A stretch of 64,000 nucleotides of DNA from Alphaproteobacteria bacterium (GCA_025360605.1 JANYBV010000009.1:1-64000), one strand, 5' to 3'; shown: positions 1-10,127, counted from the stretch's first letter. The notes: generated from the sequence alone by a model not told the origin. Numbers and translations: made by a program.

Positions 1-139
1 AATGATTATGCCAGGTGACAACGTGTCGATCGAAGCGACGCTGATCTCGCCAATCGCTATGGAAGAAGGCCTCCGCTTCGCTATCCGCGAAGGTGGCCGT
101 ACCATCGGCTCCGGCGTTGTTGCGAAAATTTTAGAGTAG
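1..139 (+). CDS. tuf: Elongation factor Tu, C-terminal end (partial)
   Basis: This is the last 45 or so codons of EF-Tu, the GTPase that brings aminoacyl-tRNA to the ribosome; the start lies before the window. The reading frame (codons from base 2) ends with the typical EF-Tu C-terminus: a GDNV segment, [16 protein letters not shown], and a TAG stop at 137-139. The gene sits 20 bases upstream of rpsJ, as expected where a str operon runs into the S10 operon. Confidence 0.95.
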   Translation, partial: MIMPGDNVSIEATLISPIAMEEGLRFAIREGGRTIGSGVVAKILE

Positions 140-159
140 TTAGTTAGGAAAAATTAGTT

Positions 160-477
160 ATGCAAAATCAGAAAATCCGCATTTGGCTCAAAGCATTTGA
201 TCATCGCATTCTTGATCAATCGACTGCGGAAATTGTAAATACTGCAAAACGTACTGGTGCACAGGTACACGGTCCGATTCCGTTGCCACGCCGCATTCAG
301 CGTTTCACGGTAAACCGTTCGCCGCACATCGACAAGAAATCGCGGGAACAATTTGAAATCCGCACGCACAAGCGTCTGATCGATATCCTCGATCCAACGC
401 CGCAAACGGTAGATGCGCTGATGAAGCTGGATCTGGCTTCTGGCGTGGATATTAAAATTAAAGCAGAGGCGGCTTAA
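160..477 (+). CDS. rpsJ: 30S ribosomal protein S10
   Basis: S10 is a 30S head protein and also the NusE transcription antitermination factor. The 105-residue product has the normal length. It contains the family core [35 protein letters not shown] and ends in the usual Asp-Ile-Lys-Ile-Lys pattern. It is the first gene of the S10 operon and follows tuf by 20 bases, with an AGGAAAAA-type ribosome binding site before the ATG. Confidence 0.98.
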   Translation: MQNQKIRIWLKAFDHRILDQSTAEIVNTAKRTGAQVHGPIPLPRRIQRFTVNRSPHIDKKSREQFEIRTHKRLIDILDPTPQTVDALMKLDLASGVDIKIKAEAA

Positions 478-542
478 TCCAATAGTGGAAAGCCCTCCTT
501 GAGGCAACTCAAGGCTCTGTGGAAATTAAAAAGGAAAGACTA

Positions 543-1265
543 ATGAGGACAGGATTAATAGCTAAAAAATTAGGCATGACCAGTGTCTACAACGAAACTG
601 GTGAAATGACGCATGTGACGGTACTTCACGTTGAAAATTGTCAGGTTGTTGCTCAGAAAACCCAAGAAAAAGACGGTTATACCGCCCTTCAGCTTGGTGT
701 TGGTAAAGCACGCGTTAAAAACGTTTCTAAAGCGCTGCGCGGTCACTATGCGAAAGCAAAAGTAGAGCCAAAGAGCAAGCTGGCTGAATTCCGCGTAGAA
801 GAAAAAGCATTGCTTGAGCCAGGCACTGAACTTGTGGCAAGCCACTTCGTTCCTGGTCAGTATGTAGATATTTCAGGCAAGACTATCGGTAAAGGTTTTG
901 CCGGTGTTATGAAACGCTGGAACTTCGCAGGTTTGGAAGCATCGCATGGCGTATCGGTTGCTCACCGTTCCCATGGTTCAACCGGCCAACGTCAGGATCC
1001 AGGCCGCGTATTCAAAGGTAAAAAAATGGCGGGCCATATGGGGGCTACCAATATCACCATGCAGAACCTGCAAATTGTCCAGATTGACGAAGAGCAGGGT
1101 TTCATCATGGTAAAGGGTTCCGTTCCCGGTGCTGACAATGGTTACCTGCTGGTAAAAGATGCTGTAAAAAAAGGATCGCATCCTAAAGCACCATTCCCAG
1201 CTGGCGTGCGCAAAGCTGCTGAGGCACCTGCTGCCGAAGCTGCAACAGAAACACCTCAGGCATAA
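543..1265 (+). CDS. rplC: 50S ribosomal protein L3
   Basis: L3 is an early assembly protein of the large subunit that reaches towards the peptidyl transferase centre. I chose the ATG at 543 because the protein then starts [13 protein letters not shown], the usual alphaproteobacterial L3 start, with AAAGGAAAGAC upstream; an in-frame start at 519 would add eight unlikely residues. The loop [20 protein letters not shown], which contacts rRNA, is present. The C-terminus has an extra Ala/Glu/Pro-rich tail of about 25 residues. Confidence 0.96.
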   Translation: MRTGLIAKKLGMTSVYNETGEMTHVTVLHVENCQVVAQKTQEKDGYTALQLGVGKARVKNVSKALRGHYAKAKVEPKSKLAEFRVEEKALLEPGTELVASHFVPGQYVDISGKTIGKGFAGVMKRWNFAGLEASHGVSVAHRSHGSTGQRQDPGRVFKGKKMAGHMGATNITMQNLQIVQIDEEQGFIMVKGSVPGADNGYLLVKDAVKKGSHPKAPFPAGVRKAAEAPAAEAATETPQA

Positions 1266-1276
1266 GTGAGACAGTT

Positions 1277-1897
1277 ATGAAAATGCAAGTTGTTACATTA
1301 GAAAATAAGGCTGCCGGAGAGATCGATCTTGATCCGTCGGTATTCGGCCTGAAGGTGCGTCAGGACCTGTTACACCGTATGGTGGAATGGCAGCGCGCTA
1401 AAGCTCGTTCCGGTTGCCACAAAACGAAAACCGTTAGCGAAATCAGCGGTACTACCAAAAAGCCATGGAACCAAAAGGGTTCAGGCCGTGCCCGTGCCGG
1501 TTCGCTTCGCGGCGCTCAGTTCCGCGGTGGTTCTACCATTTTCGGACCGGTTGTTCGCAGCCACGAAGTGGGCATGAACAAAAAGGTTCGTAAGCTGGCA
1601 TTGAAGCATGCGCTTTCAAGCAAGCAGGCGGATGGCACATTGTTCATCCTTGATTCCGCTAAGCTTGACAAGCCGCAGACCAAGACGATTGTTGCGGCGT
1701 TCAAGAAAAACGGATGGGATCGCCCATTAATCATCGACGGCGCTGCTGTTGATGAGGCATTTGCAAAAGCAGCACGCAACATCATGTATGTGGATGTTTT
1801 GCCACAGATGGGTGCTAACGTGTATGACATCCTGCGCCACAAGCAGCTGGTATTGACTAAAGATGCAGTGAAGCATCTTGAAGAGAGGCTCAAATGA
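1277..1897 (+). CDS. rplD: 50S ribosomal protein L4
   Basis: L4 binds 23S rRNA and lines the exit tunnel; in some bacteria it also represses its own operon. The 206-residue product has the tunnel-loop segment [20 protein letters not shown] and GGSTIFGP. The stop overlaps the rplW start by four bases (ATGA), so the two genes are probably translationally coupled. Confidence 0.97.
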   Translation: MKMQVVTLENKAAGEIDLDPSVFGLKVRQDLLHRMVEWQRAKARSGCHKTKTVSEISGTTKKPWNQKGSGRARAGSLRGAQFRGGSTIFGPVVRSHEVGMNKKVRKLALKHALSSKQADGTLFILDSAKLDKPQTKTIVAAFKKNGWDRPLIIDGAAVDEAFAKAARNIMYVDVLPQMGANVYDILRHKQLVLTKDAVKHLEERLK

Positions 1898-2238
1898 AGA
1901 AATTGTTAGGTCTTAAAAAAGGCAAGAAAGACGCAGTATCTGTTGCGCGTGCGTATCACTATGATGTGATCGTCTCGCCGGTAGTGACTGAAAAATCAAC
2001 CGCTGCTTCCGAACAGAACAAAGTGGTATTCAACGTGCATCTGGATTCCACCAAGGAAGACATCAAGTCCGCTGTTGAAGCACTTTTCAATGTGAAAGTA
2101 GCGAAAGTTAACACGCTGCGCCGCCTTGGTAAAATCAAGCGCTTCCGCAACACGGTTGGCAAATTGTCCGATACTAAAAAAGCGATCATCACCTTGGCCG
2201 AAGGTCAGGCGATCGATCTTAGCGCAGGAGTGAAATAA
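1894..2238 (+). CDS. rplW: 50S ribosomal protein L23
   Basis: L23 sits at the tunnel exit and is the docking site for trigger factor and SRP. The product has 114 residues, a little longer than the usual 95-100 because of a basic N-terminal stretch ([23 protein letters not shown]). The core contains [20 protein letters not shown] and the [17 protein letters not shown] segment. It overlaps rplD by four bases and precedes rplB. Confidence 0.96.
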   Translation: MKKLLGLKKGKKDAVSVARAYHYDVIVSPVVTEKSTAASEQNKVVFNVHLDSTKEDIKSAVEALFNVKVAKVNTLRRLGKIKRFRNTVGKLSDTKKAIITLAEGQAIDLSAGVK

Positions 2239-2240
2239 CC

Positions 2241-3068
2241 ATGGCACTCAAAAGTTTTAAACCAACGACCCCAGCCCAGCGCCAACTCGTCATCGTTGAC
2301 CGTTCGGAACTCTGGAAAGGTAAACCGGTTAAGGCCCTGACTGAAGGTAAAAACAAGTCAGGTGGTCGCAACAATAACGGTCGTTTGACATCATTCCGCG
2401 TCGGCGGTGGTCACAAGCAATCGCTCCGTCTGATCGATTTCAAACGTCGTAAGTTCGACGTTCCTGCGGTCGTGGAGCGCATTGAATATGATCCGGGCCG
2501 TACCAGCTTCATCGCGCTGATAAAATATTCTGACGGTGAACTTGCGTACATCATTGCGCCGCAGCGTCTGGCAGTGGGTGATACGGTTATTTCGTCTGAT
2601 AAGGCCGACATCAAACCAGGTAACGCTATGCACCTGAAGAGCATTCCGGTGGGTACCATTATCCACAATGTGGAAATGAAAGAAGGCAAGGGTGGCCAGC
2701 TGGCTCGCTCCGCCGGTACCTATGTTCAGCTCGTTGGTAAAGATGGTGGTTACGCTCAGGTGAAGTTGCGTTCGGGTGAATTGCGCCTGATCCGCGGCGA
2801 ATGCCTTGCAACCATCGGTGCTGTATCCAACCCTGATCACCAGAACATCGTGATCGGCAAGGCAGGCCGCAGCCGTTGGCTTGGTATCCGTCCTTGCGTA
2901 CGCGGTGTGGCGATGAATCCAGTGGATCATCCGCATGGTGGTGGTGAAGGGCGCACCTCCGGTGGTCGTCATCCTGTGACACCATGGGGTAAAGGCACCA
3001 AGGGAACGAAGACACGTTCCAAGAAGAAAAAGAATAAGCTCATTATTAAAAATAGGCATGGGAAGTAG
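2241..3068 (+). CDS. rplB: 50S ribosomal protein L2
   Basis: L2 is needed for subunit association and peptidyl transfer. The 275-residue product has normal length. The conserved loop [20 protein letters not shown], which holds the essential His, lies near the C-terminus, followed by [19 protein letters not shown]. It starts two bases after the rplW stop. Confidence 0.98.
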   Translation: MALKSFKPTTPAQRQLVIVDRSELWKGKPVKALTEGKNKSGGRNNNGRLTSFRVGGGHKQSLRLIDFKRRKFDVPAVVERIEYDPGRTSFIALIKYSDGELAYIIAPQRLAVGDTVISSDKADIKPGNAMHLKSIPVGTIIHNVEMKEGKGGQLARSAGTYVQLVGKDGGYAQVKLRSGELRLIRGECLATIGAVSNPDHQNIVIGKAGRSRWLGIRPCVRGVAMNPVDHPHGGGEGRTSGGRHPVTPWGKGTKGTKTRSKKKKNKLIIKNRHGK

Positions 3069-3070
3069 TT

Positions 3071-3367
3071 ATGGCACGTTCAGTATGGAAAGGCCCTTTT
3101 GTTGATGGTTACCTGCTTAAGAAAGCAGACGTAGCTCGCGCATCAGGCCGCAACCAGATCATCAAAACCTGGTCGCGTCGTTCAACTATTTTGCCTCAGT
3201 TTGTTGGCCTCACCTTTGGTGTGTACAACGGCAAGAAGTTCATCCCTGTGTCGGTTAACGAAGACATGATTGGTCACAAGCTCGGTGAATTTTCACCGAC
3301 CCGTACCTTCACCGGTCACACCGCACAAGACAAGAAGGCTGAGAAGCCTGCACAGAAGAAAGGTTGA
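3071..3367 (+). CDS. rpsS: 30S ribosomal protein S19
   Basis: S19 forms a complex with S13 in the 30S head and contacts the A-site tRNA. The 98 residues start [20 protein letters not shown] and include the diagnostic [23 protein letters not shown] and [16 protein letters not shown]. The last ten residues are Lys/Ala-rich. Only two bases separate it from rplB. Confidence 0.98.
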   Translation: MARSVWKGPFVDGYLLKKADVARASGRNQIIKTWSRRSTILPQFVGLTFGVYNGKKFIPVSVNEDMIGHKLGEFSPTRTFTGHTAQDKKAEKPAQKKG

Positions 3368-3370
3368 TAA

Positions 3371-3859
3371 ATGAGCAAGAAAGCAACAGAGCGCTCTTTA
3401 GAAGCGAACGAGGCAAAGGCGGTGGTAAGGCACATCCGTATTTCTCCTCGCAAACTCAATCTGGTCGCAGGCATGATCCGTGGCATGAGCGTTAACAACG
3501 CCCTGACACAGTTGTCGTTCTCCGGTAAGCGTATTGCTAACGATGTGAAAAAAGCACTTCAGTCGGCGATTGCTAATGCGGAAAACAACCATAACCTCAA
3601 CGTGGATTCACTGATCGTGAAGGAAGCGTATGTCGGTAAGAACATGGTGATGAAGCGTATGCACACCCGCGGTCGTGGCCGTTCGGCTGGGATCATTAAA
3701 CCCTTTTCCAACCTGACTCTCATTGTACGTGAGCAGAATGAAGAAGACGTTAAAGCGGCGAAAGCTAAAAAAGTGAAAAAGGCAGAAGCGAAGAAGCCGG
3801 CCGCTAAGAAAGCGCCAGCCAAAGCTAAAGCGGCGCCAAAAGCTAAGGAGTCAAAATAA
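3371..3859 (+). CDS. rplV: 50S ribosomal protein L22 with Ala/Lys-rich tail
   Basis: L22 lines the exit tunnel next to L4. Residues 1 to about 122 form the normal L22 fold ([38 protein letters not shown]). The remaining 40 or so residues are an almost pure Ala/Lys/Pro tail, so the protein has 162 residues against the usual 110-130. The stop overlaps the rpsC start by one base (TAATG). Confidence 0.96.
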   Translation: MSKKATERSLEANEAKAVVRHIRISPRKLNLVAGMIRGMSVNNALTQLSFSGKRIANDVKKALQSAIANAENNHNLNVDSLIVKEAYVGKNMVMKRMHTRGRGRSAGIIKPFSNLTLIVREQNEEDVKAAKAKKVKKAEAKKPAAKKAPAKAKAAPKAKESK

Positions 3860-4560
3860 TGGGTCAAAAAGTTAACGCCATATCGTTACGCGTAGGCATC
3901 AACAAAACGTGGGATTCACGTTGGTATGCCGGCGCGGAATATGCTGACAAGCTGCACGAAGATTTCAAAATCACCGCGTACCTGAAAAAGACGCTTGATG
4001 CAGCCGGTGTAAGCAAGATCATCATCGAACGTCCGACCAAGAAAGCCCACATCACCATTCACACGGCTCGCCCGGGTGTCGTGATCGGCAAAAAAGGCGC
4101 GGATATCGACAAGATCAAGAAAGATCTCGCGAAATACACCAAGGACGAAGTGCATATCAACATCGTTCCTGTCGCGAAGCCTGAACTGGATGCGACCCTG
4201 ATCGCTGAAAGCATTGCGCAGCAGCTCGAAAAACGCGTGGCGTTCCGCCGTGCGATGAAGCGCTCTGTTCAATCCTGCCTGCGTCTTGGCGCACTGGGTA
4301 TCCGCGTGAACGTTTCGGGTCGCTTAGGCGGCGCGGAAATCGCGCGCATGGAATGGTACCGCGAAGGTCGCGTGCCGTTGCACACACTGCGTGCTGACGT
4401 GGATTACGGTATTGCTCGCGCTGAAACCGCTTATGGCACCATCGGTGTTAAAGTGTGGGTGTTCAAGGGCGAGATCCTCGGCAAAGAAAAGAAGATCATT
4501 CATGAAGATGCGCCTGTTGTAGAAACGGCCTCGATTGAATCACTCAACACTGATAACTAA
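3859..4560 (+). CDS. rpsC: 30S ribosomal protein S3
   Basis: S3 lies at the mRNA entry channel and has RNA-unwinding activity. The 233-residue product has the KH-domain motif [17 protein letters not shown] and the C-terminal domain with [21 protein letters not shown]. It starts on the last base of rplV, which suggests translational coupling. Confidence 0.98.
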   Translation: MGQKVNAISLRVGINKTWDSRWYAGAEYADKLHEDFKITAYLKKTLDAAGVSKIIIERPTKKAHITIHTARPGVVIGKKGADIDKIKKDLAKYTKDEVHINIVPVAKPELDATLIAESIAQQLEKRVAFRRAMKRSVQSCLRLGALGIRVNVSGRLGGAEIARMEWYREGRVPLHTLRADVDYGIARAETAYGTIGVKVWVFKGEILGKEKKIIHEDAPVVETASIESLNTDN

Positions 4561-4578
4561 GAACTGGCAATTATCCCT

Positions 4579-4992
4579 ATGATGAGTCCTAAAAAAACCA
4601 AATACCGCAAGATGCACAAAGGGCGTATTAAAGGCGCTGCTAAAGGCGGTTCGACACTCAATTTCGGTCAGTACGGTCTGAAGGCCTTGGAGCCTGAACG
4701 CGTTACTGCCCGTCAGATCGAAGCGGCACGCCGTGCGATTTCGCGTTATGTTAAGCGTGTGGGCCGTATGTGGATCCGTATTTTCCCTGACGTTCCGGTG
4801 ACCCGCAAACCAGCGGAAGTGCGCATGGGCTCGGGTAAGGGTTCGGTAGAATTCTGGGCTGCTCGTGTGAAGCCTGGCCGTATTATTTTTGAGATCGATG
4901 GTGTTGACGAAAAGACAGCCCGTGAAGCGTTTGACCGCGCTTCGGCGAAGCTGCCGATCAAGACGAAATTCGTCTCGCGTCAAGGAGAATAG
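4579..4992 (+). CDS. rplP: 50S ribosomal protein L16
   Basis: L16 helps position the A-site tRNA. The 137 residues include [39 protein letters not shown] and [19 protein letters not shown], all diagnostic. Two adjacent ATG codons (4579 and 4582) are possible starts; the protein begins M(M)SPKKTKYRK either way. Confidence 0.98.
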   Translation: MMSPKKTKYRKMHKGRIKGAAKGGSTLNFGQYGLKALEPERVTARQIEAARRAISRYVKRVGRMWIRIFPDVPVTRKPAEVRMGSGKGSVEFWAARVKPGRIIFEIDGVDEKTAREAFDRASAKLPIKTKFVSRQGE

Positions 4993-4994
4993 TT

Positions 4995-5261
4995 ATGATG
5001 AAGATTGCTGAATTGCGTGCAAAAACCAAAGAAGAACTGAAGGATCTGGTTCTGTCTTTGAAAAAAGAACAGTTCAACCTGCGCATGCAGGCGTCGACTG
5101 GCGCTCTGGAGAATAAAGGACGTTTCAAGGAAGTTCGCCGCACGATCGCTCGTGCCAAGACCCTCCTGATCGAAGAACCAAAAGCGGTAAAGGCAAAGGC
5201 TCCTAAGAAAGCTAAGGAAGCTGCTCCTAAGAAAACCGCTGCTAAAGCTAAGAAAGGATAA
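4995..5261 (+). CDS. rpmC: 50S ribosomal protein L29 with Ala/Lys-rich tail
   Basis: L29 lies near the tunnel exit beside L23. Residues 1 to about 60 form the two-helix L29 core (KIAELRAKTKEELKDLVLSLKKEQFNLRMQ). The last 26 or so residues are Lys/Ala/Pro repeats, giving 88 residues instead of about 65. ATG codons at 4995 and 4998 are both possible; AAGGAGAA lies upstream. Confidence 0.95.
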   Translation: MMKIAELRAKTKEELKDLVLSLKKEQFNLRMQASTGALENKGRFKEVRRTIARAKTLLIEEPKAVKAKAPKKAKEAAPKKTAAKAKKG

Positions 5262-5264
5262 CCC

Positions 5265-5516
5265 ATGCCAAGGCGTGTACTCACAGGTGTCGTTGTAAGC
5301 GACAAGAATGAAAAAACGGTTGTTGTTCGCGTCGATCGTCGCGTTCGTCACCCTATTTACAAGAAAACCATCCAGCGCTCCAAGAAGTATGCGGCGCACG
5401 ATGAGAAGAGCCAGTTCAAGATTGGTGATGCGGTGCAGATCATTGAATCGCGTCCCTATTCCAAGACCAAGTGCTGGGAAGTGTTGTACGAAGCGCAAGA
5501 CAAAAAGAAGGCATAA
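5265..5516 (+). CDS. rpsQ: 30S ribosomal protein S17
   Basis: S17 is a primary 16S rRNA binder with an OB fold. The 83 residues include [31 protein letters not shown] and the C-terminal [13 protein letters not shown], both typical. It starts three bases after rpmC. Confidence 0.97.
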   Translation: MPRRVLTGVVVSDKNEKTVVVRVDRRVRHPIYKKTIQRSKKYAAHDEKSQFKIGDAVQIIESRPYSKTKCWEVLYEAQDKKKA

Positions 5517-5528
5517 GGGAACAGGTAT

Positions 5529-5897
5529 ATGATTCAACAACAAAGTAATTTAGAAGTCGCAGACAATTCCGGTGCCCGCCGCGTGATGTGCATTAAGGTT
5601 ATCGGTGGTTCACAGCGTCGTTATGCTTCGGTAGGCGACGTGATTGTGGTCTCCGTGAAAGAAGCGATTCCACGTGGTAAAGTGAAAAAAGGCGAAGTGC
5701 ACCGCGCGGTTATCGTGCGCACCAAGCGCGACATTCACCGTCCCGATGGCAGCACCATCCGTTTTGACAAAAACGCGGCCGTGCTGATCACCAAGCTGAA
5801 TGAACCGATCGGTACCCGTATCTTTGGACCGGTGACCCGCGAATTGCGTGCAAAGCAGTTCATGAAGATCGTGTCTCTGGCACCTGAAGTATTGTAA
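5529..5897 (+). CDS. rplN: 50S ribosomal protein L14
   Basis: L14 forms part of the intersubunit surface. The 122-residue product has the standard length and the motifs [33 protein letters not shown] and [13 protein letters not shown]. It opens the spc part of the cluster (L14-L24-L5-S14-S8). Confidence 0.98.
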   Translation: MIQQQSNLEVADNSGARRVMCIKVIGGSQRRYASVGDVIVVSVKEAIPRGKVKKGEVHRAVIVRTKRDIHRPDGSTIRFDKNAAVLITKLNEPIGTRIFGPVTRELRAKQFMKIVSLAPEVL

Positions 5898-5913
5898 GAT
5901 TAGGAAAAACAAC

Positions 5914-6231
5914 ATGGCTACGAAATTTAAAGTAAAAAAAGGTGACGAAGTTGTCGTTATTGCCGGTAAAGAAAAAGGCAAAAAAGGCAAGATCACCAAA
6001 GTTATCACCGATACGTCCCGCGTAGTGGTAAAAGGCCTCAACATGGTGAAGAAGCACACCAAGCCGTCGCGCACTGGTGCGGGTGGACTGGTTGAAATGG
6101 AAGCTCCTTTGCATGTGTCCAATGTGGCGTTGATTGATCCCAAGAGCGGCAATGCAACCCGTGTTGGCTACAAAATTAAAGAAGACGGTACCAAGCTGCG
6201 TATCGCCAAGAAGTCAGGAGAAGTGGTATGA
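5914..6231 (+). CDS. rplX: 50S ribosomal protein L24
   Basis: L24 initiates large-subunit assembly. The 105 residues contain the KOW motif near the N-terminus ([23 protein letters not shown]) and [26 protein letters not shown]. Its stop overlaps the rplE start by four bases (ATGA). Confidence 0.97.
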   Translation: MATKFKVKKGDEVVVIAGKEKGKKGKITKVITDTSRVVVKGLNMVKKHTKPSRTGAGGLVEMEAPLHVSNVALIDPKSGNATRVGYKIKEDGTKLRIAKKSGEVV

Positions 6232-6869
6232 GCGGTAAGACTGAACCAAAAGTAAAAAAAGAAAAAGCACCCGCTACAGAAAAAGCAGTCAAAGGTGTTG
6301 CCAAGCAGACCGTGAAAAGTGGCTATACTCCGCGCATGCAGGCTTTGTATGATAAGGAAATCCGTGCGATCATGCAAAAGCAGTTCAACTATACGAACGC
6401 GATGCAGATTCCGAAGCTCGACAAGATCGTGATCAACATGGGTGTGGGCGAAAACGTCAACGATAGCAAGATTATCAACGCTGCCGTATCCGATATGACA
6501 CTTATCTCCGGTCAGAAGCCGCAGGTGACCAAGTCGAAGAAAGCTATCGCGAGCTTCAAGCTGCGTGAAAATCTTCCGATCGGTTGCAAAGTGACCCTGC
6601 GCAAGCAGAAGATGTATGAATTTCTGGACCGCCTGATCAACACCGCTTTACCGCGCGTGCGTGACTTCCGCGGCGTATCCCATAAGAGCTTTGACGGCCG
6701 TGGCAACTATGCCCTCGGTTTGAAAGAGCAGCTGGTATTCCCGGAAATCAATTACGACAAGATTGACCAGATTCGTGGCATGGACATTATTATCGTCACC
6801 ACCGCGAAAACGGATGCAGAAGCGAAGGCACTGTTGACCGCGTTCAACATGCCCTTTATCAAAAACTAA
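6228..6869 (+). CDS. rplE: 50S ribosomal protein L5 with basic N-terminal extension
   Basis: L5 is part of the central protuberance and binds 5S rRNA. The core starts around residue 33 ([17 protein letters not shown]) and contains [11 protein letters not shown] and the [21 protein letters not shown] signature. The first 30 or so residues are Lys/Ala/Glu-rich and unusual, making 213 residues against about 180. The start at 6228 is supported by AGGAG upstream and by the overlap with rplX. Confidence 0.96.
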   Translation: MSGKTEPKVKKEKAPATEKAVKGVAKQTVKSGYTPRMQALYDKEIRAIMQKQFNYTNAMQIPKLDKIVINMGVGENVNDSKIINAAVSDMTLISGQKPQVTKSKKAIASFKLRENLPIGCKVTLRKQKMYEFLDRLINTALPRVRDFRGVSHKSFDGRGNYALGLKEQLVFPEINYDKIDQIRGMDIIIVTTAKTDAEAKALLTAFNMPFIKN

Positions 6870-6884
6870 GACAGAGGTAGAGCC

Positions 6885-7190
6885 GTGGCTAAACTGAGTT
6901 CGATTAACAAAAACAATAACCGTGCCAAGCTGATCAAGAGGGACGCGCCAAAACGCGCTGCCCTGAAAGCGATCATCATGAACCGCGACCTGCCATTCGA
7001 CGAGCGCCTGCAAGCGCAGATGAAACTGGCTGCGTTGCCACGCAACGGCTCAAAAACCCGCTACCGCAACCGTTGTGAACTCACCGGCCGCGCTCGTGGT
7101 ACGTATCGTAAATTTAAACTGTCACGCATCAAATTGCGTGAACTTGGTTCGTTCGGGCGTTTGCCTGGTCTGACCAAGGCAAGCTGGTAG
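6885..7190 (+). CDS. rpsN: 30S ribosomal protein S14 (zinc-independent type)
   Basis: S14 completes the 30S head. The 101-residue product is the long form without the paired CxxC zinc motifs: only one Cys ([12 protein letters not shown]) is seen. It ends in the conserved LPGLTKASW. The start codon is GTG at 6885, with AGAGGTAG upstream. Confidence 0.97.
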   Translation: MAKLSSINKNNNRAKLIKRDAPKRAALKAIIMNRDLPFDERLQAQMKLAALPRNGSKTRYRNRCELTGRARGTYRKFKLSRIKLRELGSFGRLPGLTKASW

Positions 7191-7200
7191 GAGCCGCCCC

Positions 7201-7596
7201 ATGTCGATGAATTATCGTCTCGCTGATATGTTTGCGCAAATCCGTAACGGTCAACAAGCCCGTTTGGATCGCGTAGCCGTACACGCATCAAAACTGCTGG
7301 GCAATGTGCTCGAAGTGCTGAAAAAAGAAGGCTTTATCCGTGACTATCGTCGCGTTGAAAAAGACAAGAAAGCCGTTTACGAAATCGACCTCAAGTATCA
7401 TGAAGGCGAACGCGTTATCAAGGAAGTCGTTTGTATTTCCAAGCCAGGCCGTCGTGTGTATTGCGAAATCTCCAAGCTGCCGAAATATTATAACGGCCTT
7501 GGTATTGCGATTCTCTCCACCTCCAAAGGTGTGATGTCGGATTTCGATGCGCGCGTTGCCAATGTTGGTGGCGAAGTATTGTGCAGTGTATTTTAG
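7201..7596 (+). CDS. rpsH: 30S ribosomal protein S8
   Basis: S8 is a primary binder of the 16S rRNA central domain and, in E. coli, represses the spc operon. The 131 residues begin MSMNYRLADMFAQIRNGQQA and end with the conserved LSTSKGVMSDFDARVANVGGEVLCSVF. GGAGCC precedes the ATG at 7201. Confidence 0.98.
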   Translation: MSMNYRLADMFAQIRNGQQARLDRVAVHASKLLGNVLEVLKKEGFIRDYRRVEKDKKAVYEIDLKYHEGERVIKEVVCISKPGRRVYCEISKLPKYYNGLGIAILSTSKGVMSDFDARVANVGGEVLCSVF

Positions 7597-7615
7597 TTAA
7601 GAAGGAACAGACACC

Positions 7616-8149
7616 ATGTCACGTGTAGGTAAACAGCCCATCGCGATTCCATCGGGAGTGACCGTAACGGTTACCGGTTCCGATCTCGCGGTCAAAGGCG
7701 CAAAGGGCGAAATGAAAATCCGTCTCGCTCCGGAAGTGAAAGTTGAAGTGAAGGACGGCAAAGCTTGGGTTCATCCCATCAGCAAAGCCACCCGCGCGCG
7801 CACCATGTGGGGCACGTACCGCAACCAGCTCAACAATATGGTTAAGGGCGTTTCCGCTGGGTTCACCGTGAAGCTTGAAATTCAGGGTGTAGGTTTCCGT
7901 GCCGCTGCAGATAAGAATTTTCTGACGATGGCTCTCGGGTTCTCGCACGAAATCAAATTTGCTATTCCGGCAGGGATTGAAATCAAATGCGAAAAACCTA
8001 CCTCAATCGCCATCAGCGGCTTTGATAAGAAGCTCGTTGGGCAGGTTGCAGCAGAGCTTCGTTCGCTCCGCAAACCTGAGCCATACAAAGGCAAGGGTGT
8101 TCGCAAAGAAGGCGAATATGTACGCGTTAAAGAAGGTAAGAAGAAATAA
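7616..8149 (+). CDS. rplF: 50S ribosomal protein L6
   Basis: L6 lies near the factor-binding site. The 177 residues show both L6 domains, with GKQPIAIPSGVTVTVTG at the start, GVSAGFTVKLEIQGVGFRA in the middle and the terminal signature RKPEPYKGKGVRKEGEYVRVKEGKKK. Confidence 0.98.
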   Translation: MSRVGKQPIAIPSGVTVTVTGSDLAVKGAKGEMKIRLAPEVKVEVKDGKAWVHPISKATRARTMWGTYRNQLNNMVKGVSAGFTVKLEIQGVGFRAAADKNFLTMALGFSHEIKFAIPAGIEIKCEKPTSIAISGFDKKLVGQVAAELRSLRKPEPYKGKGVRKEGEYVRVKEGKKK

Positions 8150-8204
8150 TAACACAGGCTTTGCGCAAAATCGTAAGGCCGCATGTTGAGTAAGGAATAA
8201 AATT

Positions 8205-8576
8205 ATGAGTCAGGCAGTCAAATCAAAAGCGCTTTTCGCGCGCCGTCAGGAACGTACCCGTATCCAGATTAGAAAGAAGGCCGTTGGCCGCATTCGTCTG
8301 TCGGTATTCCGTTCCGGCCAGCATATATATGCTCAGCTGATCGATGACAGCAAAGGCGTAACGGTGGCTGCGGCTTCCTCGCTTGATAAAGATGTAAAAG
8401 CAACTGTGAAATCAACGTCCACCGTGGAAGCGGCGAAGGCGGTCGGTGCGGCAATTGCAAAAAAAGCAAAGGCTGCAAAGGTTGAACTGGTAGTATTTGA
8501 CCGTGGCGGGTATCTGTTTCATGGACGCGTAAAGGCATTAGCCGATAGCGCTCGCGAGAACGGTCTGGCGTTTTAA
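8205..8576 (+). CDS. rplR: 50S ribosomal protein L18
   Basis: L18 delivers 5S rRNA to the large subunit together with L5. The 123-residue product contains [29 protein letters not shown] and the C-terminal [27 protein letters not shown] 55-base gap separates it from rplF, longer than most gaps in this operon. Confidence 0.97.
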   Translation: MSQAVKSKALFARRQERTRIQIRKKAVGRIRLSVFRSGQHIYAQLIDDSKGVTVAAASSLDKDVKATVKSTSTVEAAKAVGAAIAKKAKAAKVELVVFDRGGYLFHGRVKALADSARENGLAF

Positions 8577-8629
8577 TACAAGAACATTGTAAGAATTATA
8601 CGAACAACGAAGTAACTAGGAAAAGAACT

Positions 8630-9202
8630 ATGGCACGCGAAGAAAGATCAGAAAGACACGGCAAAGAAGAAGGCAGCGAGCTGATTGACAAGCTGGTTTC
8701 CATCAACCGTGTTGCGAAAGTAGTAAAGGGCGGTCGCCGCTTCGGTTTTGCTGCATTGGTCGTCGTTGGTGATGGCAAGGGCAAAGTCGGTTACGGTTCC
8801 GGCAAGGCGAAGGAAGTTTCCGACGCTATGCGCAAGGCGCTCGATTCCGCCAAGAAATCCATGGTTCGCATTCCGTTGCGCGAAGGTCGTACCTTGCACC
8901 ATGATTTGTACGGCCGTTTTGGCGCGGGCAAAGTGATCATCCGCACCGCTCCGGTGGGTACCGGTATCATCGCCGGTGGTCCAATGCGCGCAGTATTCGA
9001 AGCACTCGGTGTGCAGGATGTCGTTGCTAAATCCGTTGGCACCTCCAACCCGCACAACATGTTAAAAGCCACGTTCGATGCTCTCGACAGCATGAAATCC
9101 CCACGCGCCATCGCTGCAAAGCGCGGCAAAAAAGTGGGTGATATCGTTGAGCGCCGCGAAGGTGAAAAAGATAAATCCAAAAAGACTGATGTTAAGGAAT
9201 AA
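8630..9202 (+). CDS. rpsE: 30S ribosomal protein S5
   Basis: S5 acts in decoding accuracy and at the mRNA entry site. The 190-residue product has the signature [43 protein letters not shown] and [28 protein letters not shown]. The last 20 residues are charged and more variable. Confidence 0.98.
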   Translation: MAREERSERHGKEEGSELIDKLVSINRVAKVVKGGRRFGFAALVVVGDGKGKVGYGSGKAKEVSDAMRKALDSAKKSMVRIPLREGRTLHHDLYGRFGAGKVIIRTAPVGTGIIAGGPMRAVFEALGVQDVVAKSVGTSNPHNMLKATFDALDSMKSPRAIAAKRGKKVGDIVERREGEKDKSKKTDVKE

Positions 9203-9207
9203 GCGTC

Positions 9208-9555
9208 ATGACTGAAGCAAAAACAACAACCGCAAAGCCAAAAACCGGTAAGCCACCGGTCGCTAGCGCTGAAAAGGACATGGCTGTGAAAGCGAAGGCC
9301 GCCATGAAACCTGAAGCGAAGGCTCCTAAAGCGAAGGTAGCACCGAAAGGTCCTTCCAAGGCAAAAGATGCTGACGGCCAGATCAAGGTAACCCAGCTGA
9401 TTGGGTCCATTGCCCGCCGTCATGATCAGCAGGCAACCCTGATCGGTCTTGGTTTGAACAAGCGTCACCGCAGCAAGGTGTTGGAAAACACCCCGTCGGT
9501 GCGCGGCATGGTGTATAAGGTACGCCATCTGGTTAAAGTAGAAAAAGTAGGATAG
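9208..9555 (+). CDS. rpmD: 50S ribosomal protein L30 with long N-terminal Ala/Lys extension
   Basis: L30 is normally about 60 residues. Here the core begins near residue 59 (IKVTQLIGSIARRHDQQATLIGLGLNKRH) and ends RGMVYKVRHLVKVEK. The preceding 58 or so residues are rich in Lys, Ala, Pro and Thr, so the protein has 115 residues. ATG at 9208 is five bases after rpsE. I see no well-placed Shine-Dalgarno site before a later Met, so the extension is probably translated. Confidence 0.92.
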   Translation: MTEAKTTTAKPKTGKPPVASAEKDMAVKAKAAMKPEAKAPKAKVAPKGPSKAKDADGQIKVTQLIGSIARRHDQQATLIGLGLNKRHRSKVLENTPSVRGMVYKVRHLVKVEKVG

Positions 9556-9559
9556 TGTT

Positions 9560-10033
9560 ATGAAGCTCAATGAAATTAAAGACAACGAAGGCGCCCGCCA
9601 TCGCAAGATGCGCATCGGCCGTGGTATCGGTTCCGGCAAAGGCAAGACCGGTGGTCGCGGTGGTAAAGGCCAGACGGCCCGTACCGGTGTTCGCATCAAC
9701 GGTTTCGAAGGTGGTCAGACCCCGATTCATCGCCGTTTGCCAAAACGCGGTTTCACCAACTACCATCGTCATGAATATGAAGTACTGAACCTCGGCGCCA
9801 TCCAGAAGGCTGTCGATGCCGGTACGCTCGATGCTAAAAAGCCAGTGGACCTCGCTGCTCTGAAAAAAGCAGGCCTCGTTCGCAAGGCTGCTGTGGAAGT
9901 AAAACTCCTCGCTAAAGGCGCGATCAGCGCGAAAGTAAACTTAAGCGTGGATTTTGCATCCGAAGCAGCGAAAGCCGCTATTGAAAAAGTCGGCGGAACG
10001 CTTACATTACCTGCTGCCCCTGTCGAGGCATGA
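9560..10033 (+). CDS. rplO: 50S ribosomal protein L15
   Basis: L15 is a late-assembly large-subunit protein. The 157 residues begin MKLNEIKDNEGARHRKMRIGRGIGSGKGKTGGRGGKGQ, typical of the family, with GFEGGQTPIHRRLPKRGF following and the C-terminal KVGGTLTLPAA. It is followed by a stem-loop before secY. Confidence 0.98.
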   Translation: MKLNEIKDNEGARHRKMRIGRGIGSGKGKTGGRGGKGQTARTGVRINGFEGGQTPIHRRLPKRGFTNYHRHEYEVLNLGAIQKAVDAGTLDAKKPVDLAALKKAGLVRKAAVEVKLLAKGAISAKVNLSVDFASEAAKAAIEKVGGTLTLPAAPVEA

Positions 10034-10052
10034 TCGCCAGTTTACTACATGA

Positions 10053-10086
10053 CGCTACTTTCTGCCGACGTTGGCAGGAAGTAGCG
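10053..10086 (+). other. Stem-loop between rplO and secY
   Basis: Bases 10053-10066 (CGCTACTTTCTGCC) pair with 10073-10086 (GGCAGGAAGTAGCG) as a 14-base-pair stem with one G-U pair and a six-base loop. No T-run follows, so this does not look like an ordinary intrinsic terminator. It could set the ratio of secY to ribosomal-protein mRNA by processing or attenuation, or protect the 3' end of the upstream message. Confidence 0.7.
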
Positions 10087-10127
10087 ACTTTCCTGCCACC
10101 CACCCTCCATTATCAGTTTTTTGTCCT

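Noticed and set aside
570-9699. Many long antisense ORFs inside the ribosomal gene cluster
   Set aside because: They lie opposite conserved genes, lack ribosome binding sites and recognisable domains, and follow from codon bias.
10071-10127. Upstream TTG start for secY
   Set aside because: It would start inside the stem-loop and add 19 residues not found in SecY proteins.
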